A DNA stretch of 64,000 nt from Mucilaginibacter sp. JRF (GTDB lineage: Bacteria; Bacteroidota; Bacteroidia; Sphingobacteriales; Sphingobacteriaceae), in contig NZ_JADFBY010000002.1 in NCBI RefSeq assembly GCF_015223065.1, positions 310,001 to 374,000 of the forward strand, in the 5' to 3' direction. This document shows, piece after piece, positions 33,942 through 42,288 of the stretch (its first letter is position 1; every line of letters begins with the position of its first letter). The notes under the pieces were generated by a model. The model saw only the letters and a list, made by a program, of their open reading frames with translations, was not told the origin of the DNA and searched no databases. The position numbers and the translations under genes are program-made.

Positions 33942-35287
33942 TGTTTTTTAGTGATTTCCAGGGGATATAGATCATCCCGTACTTTTTTTGATTGTTTGAG
34001 TTTATTTATTTCTTTATATGCATCTGCAAGTGATTTACAGGTAGCTATTACAACCCTATGCTTTCTGCCATGACCCGGCTCTGCTAAGATGTAGGCGTCC
34101 ATGCCTATTTTTTTATAATTAACTATGCACTGCTCTGCTTCTTCAATTTTTGTGAACGAACCACCAATAACAACCGCGTAAGGGTAAGCCATTTTCAGCG
34201 GATTTGTATTTACTGCTGTTGTTGGTTTAGCTTTTTCCGGCGATGTTTTCGCGGGTTCTTTAGTTGCCGGTTTTTCGGCCTCCGGTTGCTTTTCAGTTTC
34301 CGGCTGCGGATTTATTACGGTGGTTTTTACCGTATCGTTCAGGCTCATGTTTTGCTGAGCCTCGCCCTGTACATTGGTATCGGCCGCCTTGCCTGCCGGT
34401 GCCACACTTGTGGTATCGGTTTTTGGCGTATCGGCCTGGTTGGCCAATGTATCGGTAACCGGTACCGGTACAGGTGCAGCCTGTTTGTTGCCCATGCCCA
34501 GCAGCTGCGGGTTGTACATATATAAACCAACGCCCGCTACACCCAACAAGGCAATTACTATAGCCGTAATTACCCAAACGTTTAAACCGCGTTTTTCGTC
34601 TTCAACATATTCAACCTCCGAGTTATCCATTATAGGGTCGGTGAATTGCGTGGCGGGTTCCAACTTAATCTCGGTAACCTCAGCAGGAGGAACAATAACA
34701 GGCTCCGGTTGCGGGGTTACAGCGGCTGGCTCAATTACCTCGGGCTGCTCAACTACAGGTGCTTGCTCAACTACCGGCGCTTCTTCAACAACCGGTGGTA
34801 GGGCAGGCTCCTGCGGTTCAATAATAACCCTTGGCGGAGGCTGCAAAATAACCGTTGTGGTTTTAACAACCGTTTGGCCTTTTTTAGGCAGATCAATTGC
34901 CGGTAAACCAAAGTAGGCTTTGCTGCCCGCGGATTTGTCGGCATTCCTGAAAACTATTTTGCTGCCCTCGTTACGCAGCCAGCCCTTATCGCCAATGGCA
35001 AAATCACGAATGGCACTTTCCAACACAATATCATTTACATAGCGATCAACAAAATACTTTGCCGATGCCATGGAGATGTTCTTTTTTTGTGAGATGAATT
35101 CGGCAAAGGTATCATTACTGCTTACCGGCCGCTGTTCAAACTCCAGCGATTGGCCCGGCGGGTAAACACGTGCCTCATCATCATTATAAAAGGCATTTGC
35201 CCGTGCATAATAAAAACGACCCAAGCCCGGTATACTCACCTCGCCACGTTGCCCCAGTAATTCTATCAAGTAGTAGGCTAAGTCCAT
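33938..35287 (-). CDS. HU-CCDC81 and SPOR domain membrane protein
   Basis: A 449-residue protein. The N-terminus (MDLAYYLIELLGQRGEVSIPGLGRFYYA) is the bacterial HU-CCDC81 domain, a DNA-binding fold turned to another use. A Pro/Glu/Val-rich linker follows, then one membrane helix (VWVITAIVIALLGVAGVGLYM), a Thr/Pro-rich stretch, and a C-terminal SPOR domain (YAVVIGGSFTKIEEAEQCI). SPOR domains bind denuded peptidoglycan at division sites. So the protein spans the membrane, with the HU-like part inside and the peptidoglycan-binding part outside. It overlaps exbB by 4 nt, which suggests the complex is placed at the septum. Confidence 0.9.
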   Translation of the reverse strand: MDLAYYLIELLGQRGEVSIPGLGRFYYARANAFYNDDEARVYPPGQSLEFEQRPVSSNDTFAEFISQKKNISMASAKYFVDRYVNDIVLESAIRDFAIGDKGWLRNEGSKIVFRNADKSAGSKAYFGLPAIDLPKKGQTVVKTTTVILQPPPRVIIEPQEPALPPVVEEAPVVEQAPVVEQPEVIEPAAVTPQPEPVIVPPAEVTEIKLEPATQFTDPIMDNSEVEYVEDEKRGLNVWVITAIVIALLGVAGVGLYMYNPQLLGMGNKQAAPVPVPVTDTLANQADTPKTDTTSVAPAGKAADTNVQGEAQQNMSLNDTVKTTVINPQPETEKQPEAEKPATKEPAKTSPEKAKPTTAVNTNPLKMAYPYAVVIGGSFTKIEEAEQCIVNYKKIGMDAYILAEPGHGRKHRVVIATCKSLADAYKEINKLKQSKKVRDDLYPLEITKKQ

Positions 35288-35308
35288 TCCCGTAAAAGTA
35301 CAAAAAAA

Positions 35309-37117
35309 CTAAAACGCGTAACCAACGCCGCCAAAAATATTGAAAGCATAGTTATTATAATACAGCCACGTTGGGTTTGTATTGTTAAGTATGTTATTTA
35401 CCTGTACAAATACGGTAAATTGCTTGTTTACCTTGTACTCGGCGCCGCCATTAAGGTCAACAAACGATTTTATCTCAACACGTTGAAAATCATTAGCTAC
35501 GCTGCTTGTCGGGTCAAATATCCTGTCGTAAGCGTTGCCGCGTATCAGTAACGAGCCGTTAATGTTCACCTTATCACTAATGCGGATGATGGTACCGGCG
35601 GTCAGTTTAAACTTAGGCATGTTCCAGGCCTGCTCCTCGGTGTTCATCTTGTAATCCTTAAATTCGGCACGGCCAAATATATTCAGATCGTCAGTAGCCT
35701 TAAAGTCAAGCTCGCCGGTAAAGCCGCTAACAGTAGCGGTACCGTCATCATAAATTACGTTGAATTTATTGTTTGCGCCAATGGTTGAAAAGCCGGCCAC
35801 GAACAGCGGCATATCCTTAACACTGTTGCGGAAGAAGGTAGCCTTAAAGCCCAGCCCCGGTGCCAGTGTGCCTTTTAAACCCGCGCTTAACGCTAAGCGG
35901 TCGGCAGAGTTTTTAAGGGTGATGTTTTCGTTGATGAACGGATTGGTTTCTGCAAAATCGCGGATGGATGCTTTGTTGATATCGCCCTTCGCTTCGGCAA
36001 ACAAACGCACATATTTAGGTATCACCTGGAACTCCAGCTTAGCCGCCGGGAAAATAGAGAAACGGCTGCTCAAACCAAACTCCTTGGTAATGTTTACACC
36101 CGCGTCTATCTTATAATTCTCACCCTGGAATTTAATGTAAGGGTTCAGGCGGATGATGCTGTTGCTGTACGAATACAGGCTATCCTTTTGCGTACCCAGA
36201 TCAAGCGATGCCGCCAAACCCGCGTAAAACTGCTTAACGGTTTGGTTGATAAAGCCCGACAATACCAGGTTATTCTCCTTAGCGTTGAACGAGTTGTTGA
36301 ACACGTAACCGTTCAGTTTTAAGGCATACGTAAAATCATTCTCTACATCACGATAGTTCTTGGCCAGTTCACCCTCGGCAGACAGGGTGTTGAACGCTTG
36401 TTTTTGCGGATCAAACTGCGTTGGTGTTTCCAGATCGCGGTTGTAGCCGTAAAAATTCACACCACGGCGTTTGTAACCAATGGTACCACGCATGGTATGC
36501 TCATCAGTAATGCTTTTGCCAAATACGCCCAGCTCGTTACGGCTCTCATTTTGTTTGTTGAATGATGATGAACCTTGCGAAAAGTGCTTGATGTAACCAC
36601 CAACCTGCAAAGCCTCGTCGGCACCGTTTGAGAAGTAGCCCTCGCCAAAAGTGGTTTTCATGCTACCCAAGCCACCCTTAACATAGTTATTGGTCGGTAT
36701 CGAGTCGCGCTCAGGCGGGCGTTTCATGGCCTCGAGCTGTTGTATCTCGTTATCCTTAGTTAAACGCTTATCAACCGAACTGTAGGTTAACGGCGCCTTA
36801 AAAGGTGTCTTATCTTCCAGATCAGGGTTACGGCGTATCTTCACCGCGTCGGCCAGTACCGGTTTGTACGATGTAGTTACCACGATCTCCTCAGATATGG
36901 CTCCACCCTCGTTAGGTTTGTTGTTTTGCCCTGCTTTCTTGGTAGTATCCTGTACGGTTTTTGATGCCGCGTCGCCCAGTTTTTTGGCATTGTTTTGCGA
37001 TGCCGGTGTGGCGGTTTTTTGCCCTTTTTTAGTAGTGTTCTTAACCTGCGCGCCGGCCGGCATAACGTAGCATGCTGTTAGCGCGGTGAACAATATATAG
37101 GTGTATCTTAATTTCAT
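35309..37117 (-). CDS. TonB-dependent receptor-like outer membrane barrel
   Basis: A 602-residue protein with a signal peptide (YILFTALTACYVMPAGAQ). A Lys/Thr-rich region with KNTTKKGQKTATPAS and SEEIVVTTSYKPVLADAVKI follows, then a beta-barrel with alternating strands ending in NIFGGVGYAF (aromatic C-terminus for BAM). It is shorter than usual receptors and I find no clear plug domain, so it may be a receptor-derived barrel. It sits between the TPR protein and the SPOR protein in the ExbB/ExbD/TonB cluster, and may be the outer-membrane target of that motor. Confidence 0.82.
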   Translation of the reverse strand: MKLRYTYILFTALTACYVMPAGAQVKNTTKKGQKTATPASQNNAKKLGDAASKTVQDTTKKAGQNNKPNEGGAISEEIVVTTSYKPVLADAVKIRRNPDLEDKTPFKAPLTYSSVDKRLTKDNEIQQLEAMKRPPERDSIPTNNYVKGGLGSMKTTFGEGYFSNGADEALQVGGYIKHFSQGSSSFNKQNESRNELGVFGKSITDEHTMRGTIGYKRRGVNFYGYNRDLETPTQFDPQKQAFNTLSAEGELAKNYRDVENDFTYALKLNGYVFNNSFNAKENNLVLSGFINQTVKQFYAGLAASLDLGTQKDSLYSYSNSIIRLNPYIKFQGENYKIDAGVNITKEFGLSSRFSIFPAAKLEFQVIPKYVRLFAEAKGDINKASIRDFAETNPFINENITLKNSADRLALSAGLKGTLAPGLGFKATFFRNSVKDMPLFVAGFSTIGANNKFNVIYDDGTATVSGFTGELDFKATDDLNIFGRAEFKDYKMNTEEQAWNMPKFKLTAGTIIRISDKVNINGSLLIRGNAYDRIFDPTSSVANDFQRVEIKSFVDLNGGAEYKVNKQFTVFVQVNNILNNTNPTWLYYNNYAFNIFGGVGYAF

Positions 37118-37154
37118 GTGTCTGTTGCTCGTTGGTTCTCGTTGATGGTTCCTG

Positions 37155-40100
37155 TTATTGCTGGGTGGTGTCCTGCACGGCAGTGCCGGTAGTATCGGTA
37201 CTGTCGGTTTTTGTAGTTTCAGGTGTTATCTTGATACCTTTAAGTTTAGCCAGTTTTTGTTTCGCATCGGTTAGTACATCATCCTTAACAGCGTAATTGT
37301 CAACAATACTTTGCAGGGTGGCGGTAGCCTGGTAATTATCCTTTAGCTTGATGTAGTTATCAGCCAGCAAAACAAATGTTTTGGCGGCCCAGTACTCATA
37401 GTTCTGGAAATCCTTGGCTATCTCAAAACATGTTTTTTGCGATGCCTTGTATTTACCCTGATTATATTCAATTAAAGCGATGTTGTACTTAGCCTCGGCC
37501 GCAGCAACGGTTTTGGTGTTGCTGATAGTATAGTTGAACTCCTTGATAGCGGCATCAGTATTACCCAATTCAAGGTTAGCCTTACCGGCATATAAACCTG
37601 TACGGAATTTATCTTCCTGCCCGGTCTTTTCATTCGCGCGAACAATGCCCACGTATTTCAACACATCGTCAGACATCTGCATCTGATCGTAGCAGTACAA
37701 CAACGTGTTAACCGCGTAGGTATAATCGGCCTTGTACTCCGAGTTGGTTTCCAAACGCTTAAGGAATACCACGGCATCATTATATTTCTTTTGTGAGATA
37801 TAAAGTTTAGCCATGCTGATCAATGATTTTTCGGTATAAGCACTGGTCCAGTCGTTCAGGATGAAGTTGTAATCAACCACAGCCTCCTGTGTACGGCCCA
37901 GGTTAGCCAATCCCTGCGCACGCAGGTAACGGGCTTGCTTGTCATATATCTGCTTGGTAGGGAATTTATCCAAGTAGGCATTCACCGCGTTCACCGTTCC
38001 CTGCCAGTCGCCTTTAAGGTACAGGTTGTTGGCAGCGGTTATCATGATGCTTTCCTGCTCGGCAGTGGTATAGTTACCGATGGAGGTGGTACCCGCGTAG
38101 TTAATGAATGTTTGCGCGTCGCCCTTATCGGTATAGATCTTCTCAACCTGTTTCAACGCCTGCTTAGCCTCATCGCTCGATGGATAGTCGGACACTACCT
38201 TCTTGAACGATTCAACCGCTACATCATCCTGGTTGCCGTTGTAGTCTATCAAACCAATGGTAACAATGGCACGTGGTACGTAGCTGCTTCGCGGGTACTT
38301 CTGTATCATGGCTTGCAGATCAGTTTTGGCGCGTACACCATCATTTTTCAGGAAGTAAGTATAGGCTATCTCGAACGAGGCGTCATCCGCGTAATCTGAA
38401 TTAGGGAACTGCTGCAACACATCATTCAGGGTGGCTATCTTGGTATCGTAGTTACCCTGCAAACCCTGTATCACACCACGCTGAAACAAGGCGTAATCCT
38501 CACCCTTGGTTTTTTGCGCGATAATGCGGTTATAATACTCCATTGCCTTGCCGTAGCTTTTCATTACAAAATAGCTATCGCCAATACGGGTGGTGGCATC
38601 ATTAACCGTATTAGGATCTTTTTCGGTACCCTGTAAAAAGCGCTCGAAGTATTTAGCGGCCTTACCGTATTGCTCATCATAAAATGCGGCGTAGGCAAGG
38701 GCGTAGTTAGCGTAGTTGCTCAGGTTGGTTTGCTTAGCTTCGGGCATGGCCAAAAACTTCTCGAAGTTCTCAACCGATTCGCCGTACTTACGCACCTCGT
38801 ACATGGCCTCGGCCATCCAGTAGGTGGTAAGCGCCTGTATCTGCGGATCAACAGGTGCTGTAAGCGAACGCAGAAATACGCCGATGGCATTCTCAAAAGC
38901 ACGCTCGTTATAAAACTCCAAACCACGATAATAGGTTACTTTTTGGTAAGCCGTACGTGCGCTGATGGATTTATTAGGGATAGGCTCCAGTATCTCAACC
39001 GCCTCACGGTAGTTGCGTGCGTTAAGCAATACCTCGCCCAATAATATCTTAGCCTCCTCGGTACGTGCCGAGCGTGGGTAATTCTTTAAATAAGTACGGG
39101 TAGCCTCAAGCGCTGCCGTGTTAAAGTCAAGCTCGTACGATAGTTTGGCGTAGTTAAACAACGCGTCCTCCTGTATCTGCTTATCAAAATCAAGCCTTGA
39201 TGCGGTTTGGTAAGCGGTACGTGCGCCCTGCTTGTTGTTTTGTTTCAGGAAGATGTCGCCCAGGGTATAGTTACCGCTTTGGCTGTAAGTATCGGCCTGG
39301 CCAACCAATTTCTTTAATTCGGTAGCGGCCTTGTTAAGGTTGCCGGTTTTGTAGTGGGCGTAACCTATTTGGTAGCTATCCTGCGTATTCTGTGTTTTGT
39401 TCTGGTCGCGATCTTGGAAACGGTTATAATAACTCACCGCCTGCGGATAGTTGGCCTTAGCAAAGTACGATGCAGCTATGATGCGCAGCATCTCGGTTTC
39501 GTTTTGCTGCTTGGTGTTGTTTACAATAGGTACCGCATAGCTCAGCACATCATCATAACGTTTATCTAAAAAGTAAACCGCTGTGATATAATATGGGTAG
39601 CTGGCTTCATACTTTTTTGAGTTTTTTAATTTCTCAAAATTGGACAGCGCCAAATGATAATCCTTATTTAAATACGCTATGTAGGCAAAATAGTACGTAG
39701 CATCCTCAGTAAAGGCTGAGCGTTTGTTCTTTACGTCGGCAAAAAGCTTTTGGGCGTTCACCATATCGCCGGTGGCGAAGTAGGCGTAGCCCTTACGAAA
39801 TTTGTACTCGGTATTTTCACGGCCATTCAATTCGCCTGCCTCAACTTTGTTGAACCACTCAAGCGCTTCCTTATACTTGCCTTGTTTAAAGTACGATTTA
39901 CCTACCTGGAAAAAGGCCAGCTTTGAAAGCGGGTTCTCCGGATGCTCTTTTATAAAGCGCTGAAACATGCTCTCGGCATCGTCGCTGCCCGATTCAAGGG
40001 CGCAAAGCGCTTCGTAATAGTGTGAATTTTCTTTGATTAATGAAATTTCTGACTCAAAGCCCGGCTGGTTGCTGGTGCGGATCTTTGAGGCTTCAACAAG

Positions 40101-40259
40101 CTTAAACTGCTCGGCTGCCGCAACATATTTGCCCTTGTCTAACAAGTCAAGCGCGGTGTGGTATGTTTTATAAATATGGAACGACGGATTTTGCTGAGCC
40201 TGGGCCTGTGATACTAAAAATGCTGCTGTGGGCAGCACAATATATTTAAGTTTTATCAT
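37155..40259 (-). CDS. Large periplasmic tetratricopeptide repeat protein
   Basis: A 1034-residue protein with a signal peptide (MIKLKYIVLPTAAFLVSQAQAQ). Tandem TPR units run almost its whole length: KLAFFQVGKSYFKQGKYKEALEWF, KYEASYPYYITAVYFLDKRYDDVL, DDATYFAYIAYLNKD-like and many more. The C-terminus is Thr/Asp-rich. TPR arrays scaffold protein complexes; in this cluster a periplasmic scaffold role is plausible. The frame is open for 14 codons 5' (MPFSYFSATVSTHR), but the signal peptide starts at the ATG at 40259. It is first in the cluster that runs to folC. Confidence 0.9.
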   Translation of the reverse strand: MIKLKYIVLPTAAFLVSQAQAQQNPSFHIYKTYHTALDLLDKGKYVAAAEQFKLVEASKIRTSNQPGFESEISLIKENSHYYEALCALESGSDDAESMFQRFIKEHPENPLSKLAFFQVGKSYFKQGKYKEALEWFNKVEAGELNGRENTEYKFRKGYAYFATGDMVNAQKLFADVKNKRSAFTEDATYYFAYIAYLNKDYHLALSNFEKLKNSKKYEASYPYYITAVYFLDKRYDDVLSYAVPIVNNTKQQNETEMLRIIAASYFAKANYPQAVSYYNRFQDRDQNKTQNTQDSYQIGYAHYKTGNLNKAATELKKLVGQADTYSQSGNYTLGDIFLKQNNKQGARTAYQTASRLDFDKQIQEDALFNYAKLSYELDFNTAALEATRTYLKNYPRSARTEEAKILLGEVLLNARNYREAVEILEPIPNKSISARTAYQKVTYYRGLEFYNERAFENAIGVFLRSLTAPVDPQIQALTTYWMAEAMYEVRKYGESVENFEKFLAMPEAKQTNLSNYANYALAYAAFYDEQYGKAAKYFERFLQGTEKDPNTVNDATTRIGDSYFVMKSYGKAMEYYNRIIAQKTKGEDYALFQRGVIQGLQGNYDTKIATLNDVLQQFPNSDYADDASFEIAYTYFLKNDGVRAKTDLQAMIQKYPRSSYVPRAIVTIGLIDYNGNQDDVAVESFKKVVSDYPSSDEAKQALKQVEKIYTDKGDAQTFINYAGTTSIGNYTTAEQESIMITAANNLYLKGDWQGTVNAVNAYLDKFPTKQIYDKQARYLRAQGLANLGRTQEAVVDYNFILNDWTSAYTEKSLISMAKLYISQKKYNDAVVFLKRLETNSEYKADYTYAVNTLLYCYDQMQMSDDVLKYVGIVRANEKTGQEDKFRTGLYAGKANLELGNTDAAIKEFNYTISNTKTVAAAEAKYNIALIEYNQGKYKASQKTCFEIAKDFQNYEYWAAKTFVLLADNYIKLKDNYQATATLQSIVDNYAVKDDVLTDAKQKLAKLKGIKITPETTKTDSTDTTGTAVQDTTQQ

Positions 40260-40405
40260 ACGGTGCGTACTTACGGTTGCGCTAAAATAGCTAAACGGCA
40301 AAGATGCAATCCACCTTAGTATTTAACAAGTGTGGAAAACATTTTTTTAACGAAAGTATACTCAGTATGTTGCCGGTGTGGAAAAATATAGCCCTAAAAA
40401 GCGGC

Positions 40406-40777
40406 TTAGGCAGCCGCTATGTTTGATTGTATGGTACCAACCAGATCGCTAATATCAAATGGTTTGGCAATAAAGGCATTAGGCGCGCCCTTTCTGTTTT
40501 GTGCTATACTATCAGCCATATTATGGCTTGCCGATATCAATACTACGGGTATATTGCTGGTTTCGGGACGATTTTTAACCTCCTCGCAAAGTATGCGGCC
40601 ATCCATATCGCCCAGCATAATATCAAGCAAAATCAGGTCGGGGTTCATCTCTCTAATTTTATCAAACAGGTGGTGCCCGCTTGTTAGTGTTTCAACCTCA
40701 TAGCCACAATCTTCAAGTATCAGCTCAATAACTTCTAATATATCTCTGTTGTCATCAACAGCCAGTATCCGTGTCAT
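40406..40777 (-). CDS. Receiver-only response regulator
   Basis: A 123-residue CheY-like protein. It has the acidic pair VDDNRD, the phosphoaspartate D53 in LILLDIMLGDMDG, the Ser in VVLISAS and the KPF lysine (AFIAKPFDI). There is no output domain, so it acts by protein contact or as a phosphate relay. It is on the same strand as, and downstream of, two zinc-ribbon genes and another receiver. Confidence 0.92.
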   Translation of the reverse strand: MTRILAVDDNRDILEVIELILEDCGYEVETLTSGHHLFDKIREMNPDLILLDIMLGDMDGRILCEEVKNRPETSNIPVVLISASHNMADSIAQNRKGAPNAFIAKPFDISDLVGTIQSNIAAA

Positions 40778-40896
40778 ATATAATATCCCTGCAACCTTAT
40801 TCTCTTGCTTTTCCTTAAGTAGCAGTTAACAAATTTTATACCAACTATTATTGCGTAATATTATAAGTATCAAAGTGTATAATAATACACACGCTT

Positions 40897-41073
40897 TTAA
40901 TTTTTTTCGGGATAAACATAGTGCGAACGCTGGCAACGCGCGCAGAAATACTTTTTAAAAGGCTTAAATATTGATAATATCCGCTCAAAAAAGTTACGAT
41001 GTAGTTGGAAATGAAATATATGGCCGCAGTTTTTACAGCGGTATTCCTTTTTTGCTGAGTATGATTCGTCCAA
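40897..41073 (-). CDS. Tiny zinc-ribbon protein, 58 residues
   Basis: A short frame on the reverse strand with no ATG in frame. The best start is TTG at 41073, giving MDESYSAKKEYRCKNCGH. It has two Cys pairs, CKNC and CARC, separated by about 25 residues that read HFQLHRNFFERILSIFKPFK. The basic and aromatic middle matches the neighbour at 41190 (HR-x-FF and PFKKY-x-C against PLKRY-x-C), so the two are paralogues. The four cysteines fit a rubredoxin-like or ribbon zinc site. Function unknown. Confidence 0.7.
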   Translation of the reverse strand: MDESYSAKKEYRCKNCGHIFHFQLHRNFFERILSIFKPFKKYFCARCQRSHYVYPEKN

Positions 41074-41189
41074 TTTAATCAGATTTAGTACATGCTAATG
41101 TCCTAAATCTGGTGGGAAAAATCATAAAATAAGCTTCCCGTATTAATATACAATTAATATAGGTATTAAAAGTTTAAAGCTATTATCTT

Positions 41190-41387
41190 TTAGTTAATCC
41201 AGATGTAGCTTTTTTTGCTGCACTTGTAGCACAGGTATCTTTTTAAGGGTAAAAAGAACAGGAAATTTTTTACAAAAAATCCGCGGTGCACGCGGTCGCC
41301 CGATAATTCATTATGGCAATGTGGACATATATGTGCTTTTTTTAGATCTGCCTGACCAATTGCCTGATCATTGATTTGCTTTTCCAT
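41190..41387 (-). CDS. Tiny zinc-ribbon protein, 65 residues
   Basis: A 65-residue protein with CPHC at residues 21-24 and CYKC near residue 53, the same spacing class as its neighbour. The middle reads VHRGFFVKNFLFFLPLKRYL. The C-terminus is KKSYIWIN, close to RSHYVYPEKN in the paralogue at 40897. Small zinc ribbons of this kind (CxxC...LHR...PY-x-CxxC) are known to me as uncharacterised proteins in other bacteria. It lies on the same strand as the flanking receiver genes. Confidence 0.8.
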   Translation of the reverse strand: MEKQINDQAIGQADLKKAHICPHCHNELSGDRVHRGFFVKNFLFFLPLKRYLCYKCSKKSYIWIN

Positions 41388-41630
41388 ATTAAATACAATT
41401 TTAGGGGTAGTAGATGTATTAATTCGGGGGTATCCAAATATACAACTTTGTAATTGTTTTAATATTAAGAATGTATTAGCAAGTTATTTATTATCAAATA
41501 TTCAAAAGAATTGCGAATTTGATAATTTAAATACTTTATATAGTAAATATTCTCAAAAGGAGTAATGGATTTGATCGCTCAAATAACATTATTGCAAGGC
41601 CCGAAAGACCTAATCAGAAAGAAGTGTAGT

Positions 41631-41987
41631 TTATTGGATAAGATTGTTCACCTTATCAACTAATTCGCCCAAATCAAAAGGCTTATTGATAACGGCATCG
41701 CAGCCATAAGCATTCAATTCGCCATTGCTGTTTATGTAGGCCGAGAAGATGATAACCGGAATATCGTTATAGTCAGGATGAGCCTTGATCTGCTTGCAAA
41801 TTTCGCCGCCGTTCATGCCCGAAACGCGGTAATCCAGTATTACCAGGTGAGGTTTAAAATCCTGAATAAGCGGAAGTACTTCTTCGCCCTCTGCGGTGCT
41901 TTTTACCTCAAATTGCTCGTACGACAGGGTTTCCTGAACAATCTCAAGGATGTCCTCGTTATCGTCTAATACTAAAATGCGTTTCAA
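41631..41987 (-). CDS. Receiver-only response regulator
   Basis: A 118-residue CheY-like protein. It has LDDNEDILEI (acidic pair), D52 in LVILDYRVSGMNG, a Ser in VIIFSAY and INKPFDLGELV. There is no output domain. Sequence similarity to the receiver at 40406 indicates the two are paralogues. They flank two tiny zinc-ribbon genes, all four on the same strand. Confidence 0.92.
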   Translation of the reverse strand: MKRILVLDDNEDILEIVQETLSYEQFEVKSTAEGEEVLPLIQDFKPHLVILDYRVSGMNGGEICKQIKAHPDYNDIPVIIFSAYINSNGELNAYGCDAVINKPFDLGELVDKVNNLIQ

Positions 41988-42288
41988 ATTATTTCTTTTT
42001 TCTGCTGATTCCGAAAAGGTTAAACGAACATTCAGGAGCGGGATAACTTTTGTATAAAATATGCAGCGGCTGTAATTCTTATTCGGTTTTTAATGCTGCA
42101 AAAGTAGTAAAATATCTTTAACCAATGTTCAATGTACTATATACGCTACAAAATGAGTTTCAGATTATAAATATACACTTATTATTAAATTATGCGGGTT
42201 GTGCCGTTTTTTTGGTCACTCCAATTTCATATCATTAATAAATCAATCGAGCTACGGCTTAAAAAACTAAATTTGTGGTCGCAAATAC
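41988..42288. other. Intergenic region between divergent genes
   Basis: 301 nt between the receiver gene and hemC, which diverge. It is AT-rich with a candidate hemC promoter at its right end. I see no gene, repeat or terminator in it. Confidence 0.5.
42268..42275 (+). promoter_or_regulatory. Candidate -7 box of the heme cluster promoter
   Basis: TAAATTTG matches TAnnTTTG in full, 13 nt before the hemC ATG. The -33 region lacks a clear TTTG. A transcript from here would have a very short leader. Confidence 0.4.

Noticed and set aside
34374..34916. 180-codon plus-strand frame rich in Ser, Thr and Gly
   Set aside because: It is the antisense shadow of the Pro/Glu/Val-rich linker of the HU-CCDC81/SPOR gene; low-complexity coding on one strand keeps the other open.
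41371..41565. 64-codon plus-strand frame beginning MICFSILNTILGVV
   Set aside because: It overlaps the start of a zinc-ribbon gene in antisense and lies in AT-rich DNA with biased composition; no domain or homology signal can be seen.
41565..41663. 32-codon plus-strand frame preceded by AAAGGAG
   Set aside because: A good Shine-Dalgarno-like sequence precedes the ATG, but the frame is very short, runs antisense into the receiver gene and Bacteroidota rely little on such sites. Kept only as a possibility.
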